A stretch of DNA of 64,000 nucleotides from Cryptomeria japonica (lineage: Eukaryota; Streptophyta; Pinopsida; Cupressales; Cupressaceae), in contig NC_081406.1 in the NCBI RefSeq assembly GCF_030272615.1, positions 265,637,192 through 265,701,191 of the forward strand, written 5' to 3'. Each line of letters opens with the position of its first letter. Position 1 is the first letter of the stretch. The notes below the pieces were generated by a model, which had not been told where the DNA came from, made no database searches, and worked only from the letters and a program-made list of their open reading frames with translations. Positions 59,254-64,000 of the stretch are shown one piece after another. Made by a program: the position numbers and the translations under genes.

Positions 59254-60451
59254 AAAACTTCTGTTTGTGTCAAGGATATGACTGATGCATACATGTTTGC
59301 AACATATGGTGAAGTGGTGGTGTATATTGACGTTGTTGAAGATGCTTGATTTTGCATTGTACTAAAACCACTACTAGGTGTTGTGAAGTAAGTAAACTGA
59401 GGCACTATGTTAGCTTTAGTAGACCCAAAAGGATTGGTATGTCCATGTTGTATCCCTTGGCTACTAGTTGCAAATCCATCTGATACTGATGTAGTTACTT
59501 GTGGAGTACCACTGGCTTGTGAGTTGAACATGGGCATTGATTGGAACCTTGTTGGAGTAACCCCTGACAGTGGCACGTAGAATTTATAGATGCTTGCATT
59601 GTGTTCAACTAAGTTGGAGCCATTTGTGTGCTTTGAGCAACACTTTGTGTAGGAGTTATAGTTGTAGATGCATTGGACATCTATATCACATTTAGATTCA
59701 CTGTCACTCCTAGTGGTGTTATTGGGGAGATGTTGAAATTACGAGGCAACTTTGCTCTATTTTGAATCAAGAGAGATAGAAACTTGTCTCTATTGTTGTT
59801 GATAAGGGTGTTGATTATCATTGAGACTTGAGGGTCTTGTTGAGCCGCCTCTATCTTCTCTTGTGTTAACCCTGTTTGCATCTCTTATATTGTTGGTAAT
59901 CTATTAGGATCTATCAATATCAAAGCTCTATTTCTTTATTGAGAGCTTGAGCTTCCAATTGTGTTCATGTTCCAAATTGGGTTATAGTATGGGTCACTGT
60001 TCGGATCCATTTGATTTTTTGCCTTTTTTGGTCTTGTTACTGTCATGTGATCTTGACTCACTATGATCTCCTAAATGAAAATGGTAGACTAATATGGATG
60101 CAAGACTTATGACTTAACTATGTATGCAATCTATGAATGAAGACATCCTTCTAAGATTACTGGCAAGGAATAGGACTATCTGCCATGAGTTTTTCGACAA
60201 ATTGTCAAAATTCTTCTTGTTCTCTTTGTTCCTTGATTTATTTTTCTAGTTTTGTATCAAAGCAGACAAATTTTTGGGTTTTGTTATCTATGACAGCTTC
60301 TACTTCTTCATATTGTGGAAGATCAATTCTTACTTCCCAAGCAAGATTGTCCAAACCATCAATTATCTCTAATTGATCATTATCTGGTCCAAGATTGTGT
60401 TGTTCGAATGGAAAATCACCGTCTCCTTTTAGACCCATGCAAAGGATATGT
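59254..60451 (-). pseudogene. Outer Gypsy gag, N-terminal part
   Basis: Frames 60438-60238, 59881-59681 and 59576-59214 are acidic then Ser/Thr/Gln-rich, the usual variable N-terminus of gag, with stops between them. The last runs to the insertion point of the nested element; the gag core resumes at 53677. Upstream of 60451 the element is cut off by the Copia LTR. Assignment to gag rests on position and orientation. Confidence 0.5.
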
Positions 60452-61590
60452 TGTTGGTATTATGGATGACTTTGTCACATGTTGCATCGGTTTTGTCATT
60501 GATGTCAACACTTATCCTTTTGGAGGTCTACATTGTTGATTTGGCACTTTGGTTATATTAGTTTATTATTGAACCGACACATTGTGGTCCCAACATGGAT
60601 ATTGGCTTATGCACAGTCACCGGTATATGCTTCACCGATAGGATATATGGTTCACCGGTAGTGATGATGACTTGTTATCATCTGGAGATCATTTGGTTAT
60701 GTCGAAGACATGGATTGGATGTTTGGATTTGGTGTTTTACTTATTGGTCTAATTGAGTTCATATATTTGCCTTGACCGATAGATAGGTCTAGGTTATGGA
60801 TCGGTACAAGGTATCATGTTCCAGATCAGCACGACACGTTTTAGAAATGGTTTATTGATTGAATATTGTGTAAATATATTGAGGTCGACATATTGTATTG
60901 CATCAAGACTTATTTTGTAATTGTAATATATTTAGTGAGCCGACCTAATCATAAGGTCTTAGGTTTTGTATAAATAATTGTAAGATCTTATTGAAGATCA
61001 TATTATGAGTGTGTGTGAATATTGAAGATCATTAAAGAGCGAAAATAAGCAGATCCTTGTGTGAATCACGCAATTATTATCTGAAGGTTGAAGGAAAGGT
61101 TATGAAGGTGTTTGGCACTCATGGTTAGAGCTTAAACTGGTACTAAATCCAGCATTGCAAATGCTATTTTGAAGCAGTACATTGTTTATTGGATTTAACA
61201 ATCCAATTGTAGTAAGTGTGACTCCTAGTTTGTGATTGAGCAGTGAGCTCTAGGCAGTTGGCCTTTCTGCATGTGCATAACCCATTATTGTATTCACTTA
61301 CTATCTGTAGTAGTATCATCTGATTGTGGGTAAGGTTTCCCACCGTAGTTTTTCCCCTTACAGGGTTTCCACGTCAAAATCTTTGTGTCATGTGTTGTGG
61401 ATGTTGTTTCTCTTTCTGTTTCATGCATTAAGTTATACCGGTACTACTATAATTGTTAATCTGTTTTACCAGCATTAACTTTGTTTTACTGACACTAAGT
61501 TTTAAGTTGGATTAATTGGTTTTGGGTTCTAATTTATTGACAACTGATTCACCCCCCCTCCCTCTCAGTTGTCCTTCTCGATTCCTAACA
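60452..61590 (+). repeat. 5' LTR of a Copia element
   Basis: Begins TGTTGGTATTATGG, ends CCTAACA, 1139 bp, and is followed two bases later by the primer site. Several CCGGT/ACCGGT words lie near 60620-60660. The 3' LTR lies beyond the window, so the TSD (left flank TATGT) cannot be checked. Confidence 0.75.
60969..60976 (+). promoter_or_regulatory. Candidate TATA box in the Copia LTR
   Basis: TATAAATA about 620 bp before the LTR end, at the usual U3/R position for a plant LTR promoter. Confidence 0.5.
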
Positions 61591-61592
61591 AT

Positions 61593-61604
61593 TGGTATCA
61601 GAGC
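61593..61604 (+). other. Primer-binding site, initiator tRNA-Met type
   Basis: TGGTATCAGAGC, the exact 12-base complement of the plant initiator tRNA-Met 3' end, two bases after the LTR. Confidence 0.9.
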
Positions 61605-61620
61605 ATAGTCCTCTTTTTGT

Positions 61621-64000
61621 AGAAGCCTAATAGCTCGAGGAGATCCTATTGTAGCAAATATTTTCAGGAAGGATAATCCTAAACTTGATGGAACTAACTA
61701 TGGTATATGGAAGATCGGAATGGAAACACATCTGAACTACATTGGAAGAGATATATGGGATGTTACAAAGAATGACTATGTTGGTCTTACTCTGAATAAC
61801 CCTCATCCACCGACATTGGCTAAAGACTTGGAGAATGATTGCAAAACAAGAGAAGCACTTCTAAGCACATTATCAGATCAACAAATCATGAGATTATCAG
61901 ATAGATCTACTGCAAAAGCTATTTGGGATAATCTGGAAACATTGAATGAAGGAGATACCACTGTCGAGATTGCAAAACTGGAATGTTACCGAGTCAGGTA
62001 TAAAAATTTTAAAATGGAAGAGGATGAAAGAAGTTCTACATTTATGAAAAGAGTTAATGAAATTATTTTAGGAACACAATATTGTGGAGGATCTTTAAGT
62101 GAAGATGAAATTATTTCTAAAGTTTTAAGAGCTTTGCCACTGGCTTACAAAATGAAAGTGACAGCTATTAATGAGTTGAGAACAATGCCTAATACATCAG
62201 TTTCTAGAGATACTTTGGTTGGAAAACTTTCAGCATTTGAGCTTGAAGAGTTTGGTCATGTTGCTACAGTCAAAACTGATATAGCTTGCAAAGCATCATC
62301 ATCAGCATCATCATCATCTGACAAATCTGATTGGAAAGCACTTTATGCAAAAGAACTTGAAGATATCAGAAGAGAAAATGAAGAACTTGAAGCACTATTT
62401 GCAAGGAAGATGCCTAAAGGTCCAACAGGAAGTAAGTATGAAGGTAAAGCACCTTTCAAATATTTTAATTGAAATAAAGTTGGTCATATGGCTTCTAGGT
62501 GTCTTGATAGACATGCAAGACTAAGAGAGGAAGCAACAAGAACATATAAGCCTAACCTTGAATATTAGAGATACAGATTTAAGAAAAACAGAGATAAGTC
62601 ATGTTACTATGCAAATGAAGGTGTTACAGATGATTTAGATGAAGATCTAGCAAATAGTGGATGGGCATTTGTTGCATTGAAAGAAGATCCACTGACACCT
62701 ATTGTCAAACCGCTAGAGCAGGCATTAGCAGCAAAAAATGAAGAAAAGGATGAATGGATCATTGATAGTGGATGCTCGCATCATATGACAGGTGACAAAA
62801 GAAAATTCTTATCATCATAGGAAATTCATGGAGGTCTAGTAAGATCTGGAGATGACAAAGCTTGTTTAATCAAAGGAAGAGGCACTATATCTTTGGATGG
62901 TAATCACAATACTGACAATGTTTATTATATTGAAGGTTTAAAGCACAATCTTTTGAGTGTTGGTCAGTTAGTGGAAAAATGATTTCAATTACAATTCAAG
63001 AATGGAAAATACAAAATCATGAACCAAATTGGATTGGAAATTGGAACCGGTAATCAGACTAAAGGTAATATCTTTTATTTGAATACCAATGATAAGACAT
63101 GTTTGATTGCACACATTGATGAAAGTTGGTTATGGCATAAAAGACTCTGTCATGTGAATTTTGATTGCATTGTAAAGATTAGTTCAACTAAGGCAATAAG
63201 GGATTTACCTGAGATTGTGAAACCTCATAATCCGGTATGTAAGGAATGTCAAATGGGAAAGAAAGTTAGAACAACATTTAAGAGCATTTCTGAGAAATCC
63301 AATAATATTCTTAATTTAATTCATACTGATTTATGTGGTCTAGCAAGAACAAGAAGTCTTCAAGGTGATAGATACTTTATGCTAATAATTGATTTTTATT
63401 CTAGAATGTGTTGGGTTACTTTTCTCAGGGAGAAATCAGAAGCCTTTGGAAGATTCAAGATGTACAAGGCAATGATAGAGAATGAAACCGACAAGAAAAT
63501 CAAATGTTTGAGATCTGATCAAGGAGGAGAATTTACATCTAGGGAATTCAATGTATTCTGTGAGGAGAATGGAATCAAAAGACAACTATCAGCACCCCAG
63601 TAGAATGGAGTTGTGGAAAGGAAAAATAGAACTATATTGGATGCAAAAAGAACCATGATGATGGAAGAAAATCTACCTCGTGTGTACTGGAGAGAAGCAA
63701 TGAATACAATAGTTTATACTTTCAATAGAGTTCACATCAAAGGTGAAACCAGTAAGACCCCTTATGAACTATGGTTTGGTCATACTCCTACTCTTAAGTA
63801 TTTCATAATATTTGGAAGCAAATGCTATATTAGGAGAGATGAGTCTATTGGCAAATTTGATCCTAGAAGTGATGAAGGAATATTTCTTGGTTATTCAACT
63901 AGAAGCAAGGCATATAAATGTTATAATAAAAGATTATAGAAAATCATCGAGAGTGCTAATGTGAAGATAGATGAACATTTTAGAGGAGAATCAAGATCTA
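61621..64000 (+). pseudogene. Copia gag-pol, 5' part, with six stops
   Basis: One frame runs from the primer site to the window end, broken by TGA 62470, TAG 62566, TAG 62818, TGA 62980, TAG 63601 and TAG 63937. Domains in order: UBN2-type gag (LDGTNYGIWKIGMETHLNY to about 62270), CCHC knuckle with two Cys lost (NKVGHMASRC), aspartic protease WIIDSGCSHHMT (62755-62790), gag-pre-integrase (WLWHKRLCHV, CKECQMGK) and integrase core with its Asp, Asp and Glu (IHTDLCG, RSDQGGEFTS, NGVVERKNRT), then IFLGYSTRSKAYKCY at 63900. RT and RNase H lie outside the window. There is no frameshift in 2.3 kb, so decay is by point mutation only. No ATG is in the expected place; the first is at 61720. Confidence 0.85.

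Noticed and set aside
1-64000. tRNA, rRNA or organellar insertions
   Set aside because: No cloverleaf-like gene, rRNA core or plastid/mitochondrial gene was recognised; the tRNA-like words are retroelement primer sites.

Overview
The window looks like repeat-dominated nuclear DNA of a vascular plant with a large genome. The signs are AT-rich sequence, plant-type Copia and Gypsy retrotransposons nested in each other, a plant MULE (Mutator-like) transposase with short GT-AG introns, and many decayed reading frames whose stops are mostly TAG/TGA, as expected where methylated CAG/CGA codons mutate. A gymnosperm is plausible from the TE load, but the sequence alone does not prove it. I see no tRNA, rRNA, CRISPR or bacterial-type operon.

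Layout. 1-3.4 kb: AT-rich DNA, then a broken host-like gene (DPF motifs plus a TPR start) running into a decayed coiled-coil frame. 3.5-25.3 kb: a territory of terminal-inverted-repeat DNA elements. Its two building blocks are a ~150 bp unit with ends like CTATTCTGGCTCCAAAAC and a core palindrome GACTAACACGCGTGTTAGTC, and a CCGAT/ATCGG-rich block that forms a ~378 bp tandem array at 6.2-8.7 kb and inverted arms at 5.2-5.9, 15.2-16.5, 18.2-18.9 and 24.4-25.2 kb. Between the arms lie two homologous but diverged minus-strand genes of unknown function (A, 11.6-14.5 kb; B, 19.6-23.2 kb).

25.3-39.8 kb: a probable large MULE carrying a broken SWIM/MULE transposase (+), a small two-exon gene (+), a subterminal array of ~41 bp repeats, a coiled-coil gene (-), and a multi-exon gene (-) with a possible zinc finger, lysine-rich repeats and internal duplications. 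A transposase, accessory genes and dense motif arrays together recall the VANDAL MULEs of Arabidopsis, whose VANC proteins bind motif arrays and lift silencing. That analogy is an inference here, not a homology call. 38-42 kb holds smaller elements of the same terminal family.

42-60.45 kb: one old minus-strand Gypsy-like element (gag, zinc knuckle, protease, G-patch, possible LTR; no reverse transcriptase seen). It is split by two later insertions: a 3.84 kb solo LTR with an exact 5 bp target duplication (48730-52568), and a 5.6 kb Gypsy element with 262 bp LTRs (53678-59253) that has lost nearly all of RT-RNaseH-integrase. 60.45 kb to the end: the 5' part of a Copia element (1139 bp LTR, initiator-Met primer site, gag, protease, integrase) with six in-frame stops; it runs off the window.
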